A stretch of 64,000 nt of DNA from Begonia masoniana. Its lineage: Eukaryota; Streptophyta; Magnoliopsida; Cucurbitales; Begoniaceae. The position numbers and the translations under genes are program-made. The notes under the pieces were generated by a model, which did no database searches, was not told the origin of the DNA, and worked only from the letters and a program-made list of their open reading frames with translations. Location: the NCBI GenBank assembly GCA_022432975.1, contig CM039505.1:21893338-21957337 (forward strand). Reading direction: 5' to 3'. The stretch's first letter is position 1; each line of letters begins with the position of its first letter. Positions 21,051 through 34,586 of this stretch are shown one piece after another.

Positions 21051-23562
21051 AGAGGAAACTGCCCAACCTTCAGCTGTTTCGGGTAGAGTTTTATCTCAAC
21101 AGTTAATGGAGTTAAAACATTAGAGTGAAGATGTAGTATAGAATAAGGATTTGACTGTAATAATTGTACGATAGATCAAAGTAGGTTGGAAAATAGAGGA
21201 AAAAGAGAATAGTAGGAGTTGGGTAAGAAGGTTTCCTAGGTGAACTTCGACGAGATGACTGTAGGTTAAATACAGGACGACATAGACCTTATAGAAAGAG
21301 AGTTATGCAGTAATAGGATTAGCCCAACCTAACCACAAGAATTGTTCACTTAAAATTTGGTTACCACTAAAGGAATACAACCTATGAGAAATAACTTTAA
21401 ATAGATAGGGACTTGACCTAGTTGACAAACCCTTAGAGTTCTAGGATAAGACTAATCAAAGAGAAAGATGAAAGTTTAAGTATAAACTTATTGAGGGATA
21501 CCCTAAATCGTCGAGATACTATTAGTGTGTTTAAGTGGATAAAGGAGTATCACAGAACTCGTATGTTTTGAATTCACATGAAGTGAGAGTGTCTAGACGA
21601 AGATAGTATTCGAGAGTTCAACTTGAATTAATTGTTGAGAGGATATGGGGTGGGGCCATTACCACTGTGACCTTGGAGGATGGGATAAATCAATACAAAG
21701 TCGTGGATGTGAAATCTGAGTGATTACATCGGGGTGTCCATATCGATCGATATCGATGAAGGAAATAAGGAGATTTGCTCGGGGTTGGAAGTTAGTGAAT
21801 TTTGAGACTTAGAGAAGTTAAGAATGATTGACGAATAGTAGACACGTCAGACATTTGGTGTTGCTTGATTAGATATTGTGAAGCTAAAACATAAGAGTTA
21901 GAAAGAGCTTAAAAACCTAAACGCATTAACTAATGAGAAAAAGTTTAACACTTTAAATTGGAAGACGTGTTTAGGGGTTAAAGCAATTAGTATGACCATA
22001 GAAGGGATGTTGATTCGACTAGAGTGAGTCTATAGTTGGTACAGTTTAAGTTAAAAACCACAAACATAAGACTTACCTCCAGGGTAGAAGTAGGAGCATC
22101 AGTGTTCGAGGAACTAAGAAGGTTAACCTGAATGAAGTGGTGTTTTTAAATTTTTGAAAAATAGAAGGGTAAGATTTTAGAATTCGAGTAGATTTGGACT
22201 AAGGATGTAAACTTATCTACAACAAGTTTGGAAACAAGAAGATCGTTGGATAAATCATTGCAAGGGAACAAAGTAGAATATTCAGAATCGACTAGGAGGA
22301 ACGAAAGATGGTAGATCATTTAGTAACCTCAGAGAAATCCTTGTGCGATATTAGGGATAAGTGCAGGGGATTGTTAGATTAAATGAAGAGTTAAGATTGG
22401 AAGCTTGGCTCAATGCTTAGTGTCGTACGATTTGAAGAATTCATGCATTATCAAATGAGGATTTACACGGAAATTATGTAAGTAAACTTGGAAGTGAAAT
22501 TAAGTTAGAAAATTTTAAAAGTTTGACTTGTATTCAACAAGTCGAGGCTAATGAATATGTAAATGACTTAAGGTTGGAATGAATAGTTTAGAGTAATTCA
22601 ATGACGAAACTTAGGGACTCGACTGTGCTCGAAGTTAATACAGATTTAGGTTGGACAGATGAGCATAATGTAGATAGTTTGAGAATATCAGTAAAGGACA
22701 TAGCAAGAGAACCCCTTAAGGTAGCTTAGAATGAAATGTGATGTTTATAGGATATTATCTGCAAAGGAACTAGGATATTAAGAGAGTAGCGACACCAGAA
22801 CTCAGTTGGAATTATTGAGATCTTGAAGTACTGTGTGATACAGTTTGAAAAGTGTGGCAATGTGAACTTAATTGAGAAACCCGCACCAAAATGGTCACCA
22901 ACGATCGACGAGTTGCCCAAGGAAGTGTACGACTTGGGGTAATAATGATGAAAAGGTTTAGGAGGGATCATTATTGGAGTAAATGTGAGAAATTTAGTAG
23001 ACGTACGTTTCGACTATGGTTGAGGTCGATGAATTTACGTAGATGTTGGTTTACAATCCAAGAGTTAGTAGAAACCTTTAGATGATAGTCAACCCAAAAA
23101 GTGATAGGAAGCTTAGGTATGACTATTGCCTAAGGAAGTAACTAGAGGAGACCGGAATATAAGGTCAGTTAGAAGAGTTAGAGAGTTTAACGTTTGGATG
23201 ATTAAGTATAGACCAGAGCATGCGCGAGTCGTTAAGTGTCAAGTACACAGTAAGGATCGTTTGATTGGGACTTAGGAAATTTGGTAAGGCTCAATGCATA
23301 AGCAAGGACATGCTTAGCTCAATTGGTTAGAAGGCTAAGGTGGTATCATTGGGATTTTAGGAGTTTTAATTTGGAACTATAGGGATAGATCCCAAGTATG
23401 GATGAGATCAAAGTTCTTAAAGAGAAACTCAAAATTTTGGAGAGATGAAGGGAAGACACTTGAAAAGAACGTAGTATTGTAAGTTGAAGTATAAGGCCGC
23501 AAGATATGAGACAAGAATATCAAGGACTATAAGCTAAGTCAAATTTTGAGGACAAAATTTTG
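21051..23562 (+). mobile_element. Interior of element F without recognisable pol
   Basis: I see no protease, reverse transcriptase or integrase motif. A weak match to the [15 protein letters not shown] tether after RNase H may be present near 23200-23260, suggesting very decayed pol. Otherwise the 2.5 kb is unexplained non-coding sequence. Confidence 0.5.
23541..23560 (+). promoter_or_regulatory. Stem-loop before the F polypurine tract
   Basis: AAATTTTG, loop AGGA, CAAAATTT form a perfect 8-bp stem 18 bases before the 3' LTR. It is followed by the purine tract AAGGTGGATGAAA (23566-23578). Confidence 0.75.
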
Positions 23563-23578
23563 TTTAAGGTGGATGAAA

Positions 23579-26079
23579 TTTAACACCCAGTTTTACGGGT
23601 TTTCGATTTTTCGCTACATAATGCCGTTGTCATAAATATAATAAATTAAGCCTGCTTTACGAACGTGAAGTTTCATTAGAGCCCTAGGAATTTATGAGGA
23701 TTTTAGAGGAATAAAGAAGTCTTCGGAAATCCAAATCGATAGGATAACACCCGAGTTTCGACTTTCCACTATATAAGGTTAAAGTCGTAAATATAGCAAA
23801 ATAAGTCTGTTTTGCAAATGGATGGTTTTATTAGAACCCCAGTAATAAATTGGAATTTTTGACAAAATAAGAAAATTTAGAGAAACCGATTCGATAGACA
23901 AAATAACGAAATAGATAACGAAATAATAGAAAATCAAGTGAGGGCAAAACAGTAATTACCAAGTTAAGTTTTATAAAATATTAAAAACACTCCCTCCCCC
24001 ACTAATTTTCTATTTTCGCGAAGGAAAAGCTCCAGAGAGCTTTTGGGGTGATTTCTTCTCCCCCATGGCGATTTCCTTCAAGCGCCAGCCAACGTTCCTC
24101 CAAACTCCAGCGACTTCTTCACGTTTTCTTTAACAATCGACATTCTAGGTAAGCTTCTAACGTTTGGATGATTTAGTTTCCTGTTTAGGGCTAGGAAGCG
24201 GTTGAAACTTTAGTTGGGGTTTTGTTAAAAACGTAGATTAAGGTTTGAAATCGATAGGTTTACCATGATTACCCCTATAATGGATGTATTAATGGTTATT
24301 GGACATAGTTAGTCGATGTAATGATGAATGTTAGGGTTTTGGTTGTTGGAGGTTTTGGAAAACTCCATTAATGGAGGTTTAGAAATGTTGAGCGTGCATT
24401 GCTCGACGAAATGCCTCAACGAGTTAAATTAGAGTTTTAGGAAATTTACTTTAGTTAAGGTTTTCGTTAGTTTTGAAAATTTGACAGTTTAAACCTGATT
24501 TTAATGATGATTACTATGTATTGGTTTAGGTGGATAACGCTTGTGGACAGAGATCAGTACGCTAAGGACGCGAGGTAAGTCTTCGTGACTTGTTTGGCCG
24601 ATCCAGCCTACACCATAGGAGAGTTAATTGTTCGAGGATATTGGTGAAGCGATTGTTAGTGTAGGTTGGATGGGTAGTCTAGGATAATTGTTATGTTAGA
24701 AAGTTTTTTTTCATTAGGTTCTATGTATTGTTTATGCTTTTCTTACTTTTATTGTACAACTCCATGTTCATGCATCATGTTTTACAAGCTAGCACGAAAA
24801 ATGAATTTCTGCATAGATTTTCATGAAAAGAAATGACTAAAGAAAGATATGAATGTATGTATTTAGTGTCATGTCGAGGTGGAGTTCAGACAAGGCTGTC
24901 CTGAGAGGAGAAGCATGTTTCCCCCCGGTAGATGGAAATGGCTATCTAACCGCCAGATGTGCTCTCTCTATCTGGTGTAAGTAAACCCCCGGTGATGCCC
25001 ATGCTATGTAACTAAAGAATGAAAATAAATGCATGATTTTATGAACCGCATACACATGGAACGCATTTGGATTTACGAGGATTTACTGAGCCCCTTTACC
25101 TCATATGTTATTTCTATGGTGTAGGGGATTTTGAAATAGGTGAAGAAGACGTCCTTCCACCCGACATGTGAACCGGTTGAAGATTGATGCCCGTGAGAGT
25201 GCTATGGGCAGTCGCTGCGTATTTTTACTTGTGGGAGTGCGTTGGGCAATCGTTGCGTATTTTGACTCGTGGGGGAAAGGTTGTATAGGTATCTTGACAC
25301 GATAGGTTAAATGATTTGAAAAATGTATAGATACTGCACTTTGATTGACTAGTTTGGAGATTTATGTTGAAAATGGAATTTTGATAGTTTTTGTGAAACG
25401 AATGTATAGAATGTCTATGTGATGGTTTTATTTTGAAAGTTTACTGGAACTGGTTGGATATTTTAAACTCGTAGGGATGTATTCAGTTTTTAAATGGATC
25501 CACGCAGTTCGTTTTTATGAAATTTGGCTACGTTTCCTAATATGTTTCAAGTAGGTTTTTGGATGATGGATGAAATGGAGAAATGTATGAGGGTAGATGA
25601 GTTATTAGGTAGAATTATTAACTGAGTGTGGGTTGATGAAAGGGAATGGTGGAGGATGGAATTTGTGAAGTGTGTGTGTGTTGTGCAGGGAATTAGTGAA
25701 AAGAAAAGAAAAGGGGAAGGAAGGCAAGCTTTCTGGATTTAAAAATCCAGAGAGGTTGCCGATCGATCGCCATGGAGGGCGATCGATGGGCCTACTTTGG
25801 CTACGCTCTGGAAGAAATTCCACAGCGTGTGCCGATCGATCGCCTGGTGAGGGCGATCGATCGGCTGAGTGTGATCGCCCAGGGGGCGATCGATCGCCTG
25901 GCAAATAAATGCCACAGCCGATCGATCGGCTGAAATGGCCGATCGATCGGCTATACAAATTTTGGGTGAAATGCCATTTTTGCCCACCACTTTTTCACTA
26001 TGATCTCCCTCTGTTTGCTATATTGTTTATTTGAAAATTTTTACAGGAATTTCGAGGTATAGGCTTAGGGGACATGACA
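23579..26079 (+). repeat. 3' LTR of element F
   Basis: Its first dinucleotide is mutated (TTTAACACCC instead of TGTAACACCC). It is 73 bp longer than the 5' LTR owing to small insertions near 24360, 25600 and 25930. The palindrome cluster lies at 25758-25951. Confidence 0.9.
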
Positions 26080-26361
26080 CAAGAAGTGCCAAAACCTAAG
26101 AGGTGCTCCTTGTTCCCTGCTCAGACCAGCTAGCTTCCTCCGTACATAACTTTTCAACTATAGCAAGTTAATCCCTCAAATTTTAAGGATGTTTCATACA
26201 CTCAATGGTAAACTTGGTTTAAATTTTCAGAGCATTTAGTCATGTATTGAAGTATTTATGCTTGTTGGAATCTGGGAATCCTCAGTTATTCACAATTGAT
26301 AAACTGAGGAGAACTAGTGCTTGTGTTTTCCCCACAAGTTGCCATAGGTTGAAGCACATCA
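26080..26361 (+). mobile_element. Remnant of the 5' LTR of element E, right part
   Basis: This continues 17539-18012 after element F and ends ACATCA just before the primer-binding site of E. Confidence 0.6.
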
Positions 26362-26363
26362 TT

Positions 26364-26376
26364 TGGTATCAAAGCC
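26364..26376 (+). other. Primer-binding site of element E
   Basis: TGGTATCAAAGCC differs by one base from the initiator-Met site and sits two bases after the LTR. Confidence 0.7.
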
Positions 26377-26471
26377 TTGCTATTTCCTTGGGTTTATTTT
26401 GTGTTTTGGGAATAATTTTGTTGGGTTAAATATAGACAAGAAGTTGTACAACTTTTGCACAAAATTGAGAT

Positions 26472-26918
26472 ATGCATAATCAACCTCCCTCAGCCCCTAA
26501 TTTAAGTGTGGGTGAATCTAGCTACCAATGACAGATTGATGAGCTTAACCACAAGTTTGAGAATCTTAGCCAATGTATCACGACCTAAGGAATGAATTAG
26601 TGAGGACCCCTCAAACCCTTTTACATCAAAGAAGAGCTTAAAATCAAAAGAGGTGAAGTAATCTTGAAGAGGTGTTTGAAGATGAATCCGAGGGTGAGAA
26701 ATTCGACAATGGTCATGGTAGGGGTGGCCCCAATAACGACTTAAATCATGAGAAAATATCCATTCCACCTTTTAATTGATCATGCAATGGAGATGTGTTC
26801 TTAGATTGGGTGCACAAAGTAGAAAATGTGTTTGACTATTGCAATTATTCTGAGAGGACGAAGCTACAACTAGTGTCTCTAGAATTGACCGATTATGCTA
26901 GTTTATGGTGGGACAACT
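26472..26918 (+). pseudogene. gag of element E, first part (broken)
   Basis: Frame fragments encode a capsid core like that of element C (FLDWVHKVENVFDY, then SLWWDN). Stops and small shifts interrupt it. The frame is cut after WWDN by the solo LTR at 26919 and resumes at 31098 with LKVQRR. CAACT is duplicated on both sides. Confidence 0.75.
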
Positions 26919-27240
26919 TGTAACGACCCTCATACTATTCTTAATTTCTCGTACGAAATTTTTCTTTTTCCTTTATACTTAATGTTTAAGCGGAAAACAA
27001 TTTAATAAAACGTTTAAAACAATTACAAAACAATTATTTAAACCAACATTTAAAATCAATTTAATAACTAATAGAACACTCGGCCAAGGAGGGAGGGGCA
27101 AGAGAGTCAAACAGAAAAAGACAAGTTCCTCTTTCTTTTATCACCTAAATATAACTTCAACATCTTACACCCTAACGCCCTTCTTCACCATTTCATAACC
27201 AACATACTTTTCACAATACAATTCAACATAGAACCGCTCT

Positions 27241-28652
27241 ATACTCTCACTCGGGACGACTCAAGACATAGTTAAATAAAACACGTTTTCACGAAAACAA
27301 ACTGCGTGGATCCGTTTAAAAACTAAACAATCCCTCCTGTTTAAAATAAAACTCCAAGCAGTTCAGTATGTTTCAAATAAAAGACTTTCCAAAAGCAGTT
27401 TATAAAATAAGTTTCAAAACGTCAATACATAATCCTATCAACTATCCAGATTCCAAACAGCCTAATATGTTCTATCTGTACAATTCATAGTGTCCCCAAA
27501 ACATATACCTACGTCCCCACGGGTCAAATCGCACCAACTGCGCCAACGCACTCCCACGGCATCCTTCTTCAACCAGCGTGATCATCTAACAGAGGACGTC
27601 TTCTTCACCTGTTTCGGGTTCACCTACACCATAAGGACGCCTATGAGAATAAATCTTAGTAAATTCTACGTAAATGACAATGCATGAACATGTATATGCA
27701 ATTTTCATAAATTCCTGTGCATTCGATTCATTTATCATATCGTACATTCATTTCATTTATCAGATAGTCGTCACATTTTTCAGTTCATACATTCATTCAT
27801 TTATCATATAGTCGGTCTCATTCTTCAGTTCATACATTCATTCATTTATTAGATAGCCGCTCATTTTTCAGTTCATACATTCCTTCATTTATCATATCAT
27901 GCGTTCATTTCATTTATCATGTCATACATTCATTTATCATATCATGCATTCATTTCATTTATCATGTCATACATTCATTTATCATATCATGCATTCATTT
28001 ATCATATAGTCATCTCATGTAAGTCGTCTCATGTAAGTCATCATAGTCATCTCATATTAGTCGTCTCATTTAAGTCGTCATAGTCATCTCGTATTAGTCG
28101 TCATAGTCATCTCATATTAGTCGTCTCATTTCATGTCATCACATTTCCTTTACTTTCATTTGTTTCTTTTCGTGAACTCATGCTTAAATTCATTTTTCAT
28201 GACTTTTATAAAACAGTGATGTATGACAGTAAAAGCATAACATAAACATACAAAGTGCATACCATCAAACAATACAAGTATAACCTATAAAAAGCCTAAC
28301 CCTAAAATACCCAACCAAAGCGAATAAACCCACATAACTCCAAAATCCGCGACAACGGAAAACGACACACTGGCTGTAGGCCTATCGCACCGGCAAGTCA
28401 CGAGAACTTATGATGTCCCGGTAGCAACTTCTGTAGATCGTCGCTAAAGCGGAGAAGTGGAAGAAACTAAACATATAATAAATACCATTAATGCAACCTC
28501 CACTAACCCCCCTCACATAAACTATCAAAAGAACTAATGTTTCACCCAAAATCTAAAATCGAAATCCCCCAATTTTGGCCAAACTTGAAACGCGTAACTA
28601 ATCCATCATTGTCCGTTTTGGATGATGCAAGCGGTAAAGATTCCTTAGAAGT
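27241..28652. repeat. First unit of the duplication in solo LTR I
   Basis: It begins ATACTCTCACTCGGGACGAC and spans 1412 bp. A region rich in CATTCATTTATCATATC and AGTCGTCTCAT words (27700-28150) lies within it. Confidence 0.85.
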
Positions 28653-30034
28653 ATACTCTCACTCGGGACGACTCCAGACATAGTTGAAATAAAACCGTTT
28701 TCCACGAAAACAACTGCGTGGATCCGTTTACAAACTAAACAATCCCCCTGTTTCAAATACAACGCCAAGCGTTCATATGTTTCAAATAACAGACGTTCCA
28801 AAGCATTTATAAAATAGTTTCAAAACGTCAAACATAATCCTATCAACTATCCAAGGCCAAACAGCATTCCTATTGTTCTAGCTGTACAATTCAATAGTGT
28901 CCCCAAACATATACCTACGTGTCCCCCACGTGACAAAGCGCACCAACGCGCCAACGCACTCCCCCGGCATCCTTCTTCAACCATCGTATCATCTAACAGA
29001 GAACGTCTTCGTCACCTGTTTCGGGTTCACACTACCCATAAGGACGCCTATGATAATAAATCTTGTAATTCTACGTAAATGACATGCCGACATGTATTCA
29101 AGTTGTCATAATTCCTGTGCATTCGATCATTATCAATATCGTAACATTCATTTCATTTTATCCCATATATCTCACATTTTTCAGTTCAACATTCATTCAT
29201 CTTATCATATAGTCGTCTCATTCTCAGTTCATACATTCATTCATTTATTAGATAGTCGTCTCATTTTTCAGTTCAACTTTCCTTCATTTATCATATCATG
29301 CGTTCATTTCTTTATCATCATACGTATTTAGCAGATCATGCTTCATTTCCTTTAGCATGGCATACATTCATTTATCATATCATGCATTCTTTATCATATA
29401 GTCCATCTCTCATGTAGTCGTCTCATGTAAGTCATCATATCCTCTCATAATTATCGTCTCATTTATCGGCTAGTCATCCGTATTAGGTCGTCATAGTCAT
29501 CTCCTATTAGTCGTGCGCATTTCATGTCATCAACATTTCCTTTCCTTTCATTTGTTTCTTTCGTGAACTCATGCTTAAATCCATTTTTCATGACTTTTGA
29601 TAAAACCGTGATGTATACATTAAAGCATCAGCTAACATACAAAGTGCATACCATCAAACCATACAAGTATAACCTATAAAAACCCTAACCCTAAATACCC
29701 AACCAAAGCGAAACCCACATAACTCCAAATATCCTCGACAACGGAACACGACATATGGTGTAGGCCCTATCGTCCACAGCAAGTCACGAGACTTACCTGA
29801 TTTCCTTAGCCATTCTCTTAGATCGTTCGCTAAATGAGAAGTGGAGAACCTAGAAAATATAATACCTAAATTAATTCAACCTCCACTAAACTCCTCAGCA
29901 CACGCTCAAAAGACAACTAATGTGTCACCCAAAACTCCTACTCCGAAATCACCGCAATTTTGGCCAACTTTGAAATCGCGTACTAAATCGCTACCTTTGT
30001 CCGTTTTGGATGATTCAACGCTACAGATTCTTAG
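28653..30034. repeat. Second unit of the duplication in solo LTR I
   Basis: It is about 1382 bp long and co-linear with the first unit, but with very many single-base insertions and deletions. That spectrum is unlike the substitutions that separate other repeats in the window, so it may be an unpolished long-read consensus. Confidence 0.8.
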
Positions 30035-31097
30035 TGTCTACTTTCTAATGGTGAAGCTTCATTTATCGAAACCCATCACATAAACTGGCAAAACCAAAAC
30101 CGATCTGCGTTTTTTCTTAAATCATAACTTTTCGTCCACTTCAAAAATTCGTATAAATTGAATACATGGTCTCAATTCGATGGTTCAAGGTGCTATGCAA
30201 ACCTTAAGGTGTCTATTTTTTAATTGTTAAAGTATCATTCAATAACCCAGTATCATCACCTAGCGAATAATGAGCAAAACCGACCTGCTCTGAATAAACT
30301 TAAATTTCCAGTTTTTATCAATATTCAAAAATTCATAACAATTCAAAGTTAAATCCAAATTCGCTGACTCAACGCTATAGATCACCCATAACGTCTACTT
30401 TACGCATGCAATAACAAATTATCGAGTCAGACCCCTCGATTAAGCTCAGAAATTCGAACCATTTATGCAGGAAAACGATAGTTTCACACTAACGGGCCGT
30501 CATGTGATTTCGCATTTCCAATTCAATCAAAACTCAATATTATAAACCATCAAACAGTAAAATCCAACATACATCCAAATCTGACGCAAAACCCCAATCT
30601 CTAAGCCACCGATTTGTATCATCAAACCCTCACCCTAAACGCAAAACTAAACCCTAAAACTACGTAAATTTACCTCTCAGTCGCTGAAGGAGAAGAAAAA
30701 CAAGAACGGATCGAAGACTCGCCGTCGGCGTGTGAAGACGTCGTTGGCCGAGCGGAGGAGACAGGGCGAGAGAGGGGGAGCCTGGAGTCCTAGATTCTTC
30801 GTTTTGGCTGAATAGCCGGGGAGGTTTTTAATTTTCCATATTTTTTTTATAATAATAATAAAGATAATTACCCTTTTTGCCCTCAACCTTAAATCTTTTA
30901 ACAAATAGGTTATTTAGTCCGTTTCCAATCTAATTTCCATAAATTTCTCTTTTCCACTAGCCTCAAAATAATTTCTTAGTTTATGGTAGAAATTTTCAGC
31001 TATCGATTCTGACTACAACACCGTCGTTTAACGACACGTAAAGCTATAAATTGCGTAAACAGGAATAAACTGTGTGAATAGAAATTCGGGTGTTACA

Positions 31098-32307
31098 CAA
31101 CTTGAAGGTTCAAAGGAGACGTGAAAGAGATGATCCTATTGTAACTTGGAGAATGATGAAGTCTTTGATGAGGAAGAGATTTATGTGAAGCCACTATAAG
31201 TAAGAGTTGTTTCTACAAATGCAAAATTTGAAGCAAGACACACAATCAGTTGAAGACTACTTAACCGAATTTGAAACACTCAAGATTATGAGTGGAATTG
31301 AGGAACCCAAAGAGCAAACAATTGCAAAATTCATAAGGAGTTTTCAAAGGGATATTTGTGACATTATCGAGCTACAAACATTTGATTCCATGGATGCAGT
31401 GGTACAACTTGCTTTAAATGTTGAAAGACAAGTCAAGAGGAAGGGCAAAGGGGTTAGTACTTGGTTTCCTCCCAAAATCGAGAACTCTTTCAAGCCACCA
31501 ATTAAGGTGGATGACAAGAAACCCTTTACCAAGAGTTGGCCTACAAAGGGATTAGAAGACAAAAGGGTAGTAGAGGACACCAACCGACCAAGATCAAGAG
31601 AGATCAAGTGTTATAAGTGTCTTGGATTAGAGCACATTGCTTCTCAATGCCCCAATAGAAGGGTGATGGTTATTAAAAAAAGCATCGGAGAAGTAATAGG
31701 TGAAGATGAACAAGAGAAAGGCTCTAATAAAGGTTTTGAACTGCAAGGGGAGGTGTTCTTTGCTCAAAAGGGACCACTCTTAATTGTTATCCATCCATCG
31801 AGTTCTCATGTCACAAGCCAATGAAGAGGATTGTCAAAGGGAGAACATCTTTCATCGTCGTTGCTTGATTAAGGACAAGGTGTGGTATCTTATAATTGAT
31901 AGGAGGAGGGGGGGAAGGGTTGCACCAATGTTTCATCCCGAGACATTGTGAAGAAATTGGGTCTAGAAATGACCCCACACCTGAACCCCAACAAGTTGAG
32001 ATGGTTGAACGATCAAGAAGATATTAAGGTCACCAAGCAAGTGCACATTGACTTCACAATCGCGGGATACAAGGACAAGGTTCTTTGTGATATGGTATCG
32101 ATGAGTCTATTGTTGGGGCGGCCTTAGCAATATAACAAAAGGGTATCTCATGATGGGTACTCTAATTACTACTCACTTAAGTTTGGAGGGAAAGTGATTA
32201 AGTTGGCTCCACTCAAGCCAGAGCAAGTGGCTAAAGATGAAGAGTTAAGGAAGGAAGGGCGGTCGAAGTCTGCACTTCTGATGTCAAATAAAGAGTTAGG
32301 GAAATCC
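31098..32307 (+). pseudogene. gag end and protease region of element E (broken)
   Basis: It continues gag after the solo LTR. A clear frame at 31207-31824 ends with a zinc knuckle CYKCLGLEHIASQC and an acidic linker. Beyond it, shifted fragments match the protease-to-RT spacer of element C (SRDIVKKLGLE, DIKVTKQ, YSLKFGGK). It stops at the H LTR (32308). No reverse transcriptase of E is present in the window. Confidence 0.75.
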
Positions 32308-34443
32308 TGTTAGGACCCGATTCAACCAACGGGACCCCGACGGGCTAGAGGATTCCCAAAGTGGGAAGGAGTCGAACGTCAAAGGGATGCTCTCATTGAC
32401 ACTCATCTCTCACAAGCATAGATCGTTATGAGTTAATGAAACATATTTCTTCAACTTGGTATCCTAAATTAGGATTCTTCATTTAAAAGCATTTTTATTA
32501 TTATTTCATAAAATCATTTAAAACATAAAACATATAAAACAACATATATTTTATACATTGAAAATTTACTTAAATATCAAAGTATTGACACGGAAGCTAC
32601 TAAAAAAGTAGGTCACTACATGTGACCGTTCAAAAATCTTTTTACAAAGGAAAACAAAACATCCCACTCAAACAAAAACACCATCTACCTTGATGGTTCA
32701 CCTATGCCTCTTCGCAAGCTTTATATTGCTTTATGTTTTCCCTCTCGGTGAACGTTCTCGATATCCAAAAAATATAAATTATTCCCATAATGAGATTTTA
32801 GCCCAATAAATAAATCTAACACATAGAATAACTAATCCAAACTCTATTAACACCATATAGGATCAATCACCATCTTCCACTAAAATGATTCTTTGAAAAT
32901 CATATAAATTATGTTTGTTTGAAAGCCATGCAATTGCTATAAAAATATGCATGCTCGAAATCAATATTTTGACATCACTCAACCATTGTTTGAAATCATT
33001 TTTATTAAATAAATCCAATGCAAATAGAATGAACTTTGCATGATTAAAACCATCTTTTCAAAAAAACTCCAATGCATCTTTTAACAAACAAATGTTTATG
33101 TTAAAAATACAATACACTCTAATCCCAACATGTATAACCATCACACAATCCTACACGTTCCCGGGCTTTCTCCAATAGTGCTGTAGGACCCTATGCATTG
33201 CTTCCTCTCGAGGTTTAGGAATTTTTAACCCAAGGAGGACATTAAGTTGATCTCCTTCTCATTTCCATAGTCATACACATCGTACATGAAGAGCCAAGTC
33301 CAACCATTGCGTTCATGTGTTACCAAGATTGCCAACTTCCTTTTTTTCCTCAAATGCATGCTTTAACACATTTTATAAAGCCAATGTTATGCACATTTAA
33401 AACTATGCAACTCGTCCATGGAAATCATTTTGAAAACTAGTATATCATATTGATTTAAAAAAATATTTTGAAAACATTCATTTTTAACATCACAATACAA
33501 TTTAAAAACATAAATTTTCATAAAACACCATTCATTTCCCATCAAAACAACATCAATTTAATCACTTCAATTCACAATCAAAATTATAAGCCTATCCAGA
33601 ACCAATAACATAATTTAAATCTATCTCCACATAAACAATGCAATAAATGTGAATTAACTATTCTAAATGTAAGATTTACTTACCTATTGAAGGTTCCTCC
33701 TCATTTCCATATTATGAACTGATTTTTAGTTCTATAGAATTGCCTCCCTAAGCTGAGTCACTTTCATTTGAGGAGCAAGTCCATAATCTAACTTCCTATC
33801 TTTTTCTTCTTCTCTTTTTCTTATTTCTCTCATGATATAGCCCTAACCTGCAAGAAAACGTTTAGAGCTTAGAGGGGATCGTTAGCTCCTCGGATTGGCA
33901 AGAAATGGCCGAGAAGAACACAAATTGCAAGATGAACTTGAATGACCAAATGTGCTTAGATGAAAACGAAACTTTATATGATGTTAGTGGAGTGAGTGAG
34001 GTGTGTGATAGTGGAAGGCGTGGTCTTGATTCATTGAGATGGAAAAGATATGCAAAACTTCAAGAAATCGGCCAATAGGTAATATTTTGAAGCCTTTGGC
34101 AATAGTTGCTTCCAAGGAAGACAACTCGACTCTTGAACACGGTTTGGGGCCACTTCTTGCTGTTTTCCACTCCCAAGGAGATGGAGAAGAAGATGGCTAA
34201 ATAACCCTTACAAGCTACCAAGCAAGAAGGGAGTGGTGGGGGCGCAACCCCTCGGTTTTGTGCAAACCGAGCAAACCTTGTTGGTTTCTTCAAACTCCTT
34301 CAACCATGGAAGGGAAATCCGTGCATGCTCCTTAAAATCAGTCCCAAAAAACTTACAATCACCAATTGGCCATGCTTGTATAACCTATGGATGCTTTGGA
34401 TGGATTCCAAAAGTGTCTTGCAAAATGGGTGTCCCGTGGGATC
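32308..34443 (-). mobile_element. Partial LTR H, truncated by the assembly gap
   Basis: It begins TGTTAGGACCCG, cutting the element E reading frame, with left flank AATCC. It has no coding similarity. Minus orientation is inferred from the donor-like AGGTAAGT on the minus strand at 33678-33685, placed as in the other LTRs. Its far end and TSD are not visible. Confidence 0.5.
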
Positions 34444-34543
34444 NNNNNNNNNNNNNNNNNNNNNNNNNNNNNNNNNNNNNNNNNNNNNNNNNNNNNNNNN
34501 NNNNNNNNNNNNNNNNNNNNNNNNNNNNNNNNNNNNNNNNNNN
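34444..34543. other. Assembly gap of exactly 100 N
   Basis: A round 100-N block is a placeholder of unknown size. Element G to its right lacks a 5' LTR, primer site and leader, so at least about 2.5 kb is expected to be missing here. Confidence 0.98.
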
Positions 34544-34586
34544 CTTAGGGTTATTTGCTTTTAACCTTTATAGAAGTTATAGAAAT

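Larger units (their letters stand above)
18013..26079 (+). mobile_element. Full-length but degenerate element F
   Basis: It is flanked by CAAGA on both sides (18008-18012, 26080-26084). LTRs of 2428 and 2501 bp surround a 3.1-kb interior with only gag remnants. The LTRs differ by several indels and many substitutions, so it is older than A and D. LTR, primer site, gag start and polypurine tract are related to element G, of which it may be a non-autonomous derivative. Confidence 0.9.
26919..31097 (-). mobile_element. Solo LTR I with an internal 1.4-kb duplication
   Basis: The insertion runs TGTAACGACC to GTGTTACA and is flanked by CAACT (26914-26918, 31098-31102). Orientation is inferred because its minus strand carries the GTGTAGGTGA and GGCCTAC blocks of the F/G-type LTRs. 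At 4179 bp it is far longer than relatives; without the duplication it would be about 2.8 kb. There is no coding content and no primer site or purine tract inside. Confidence 0.75.
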
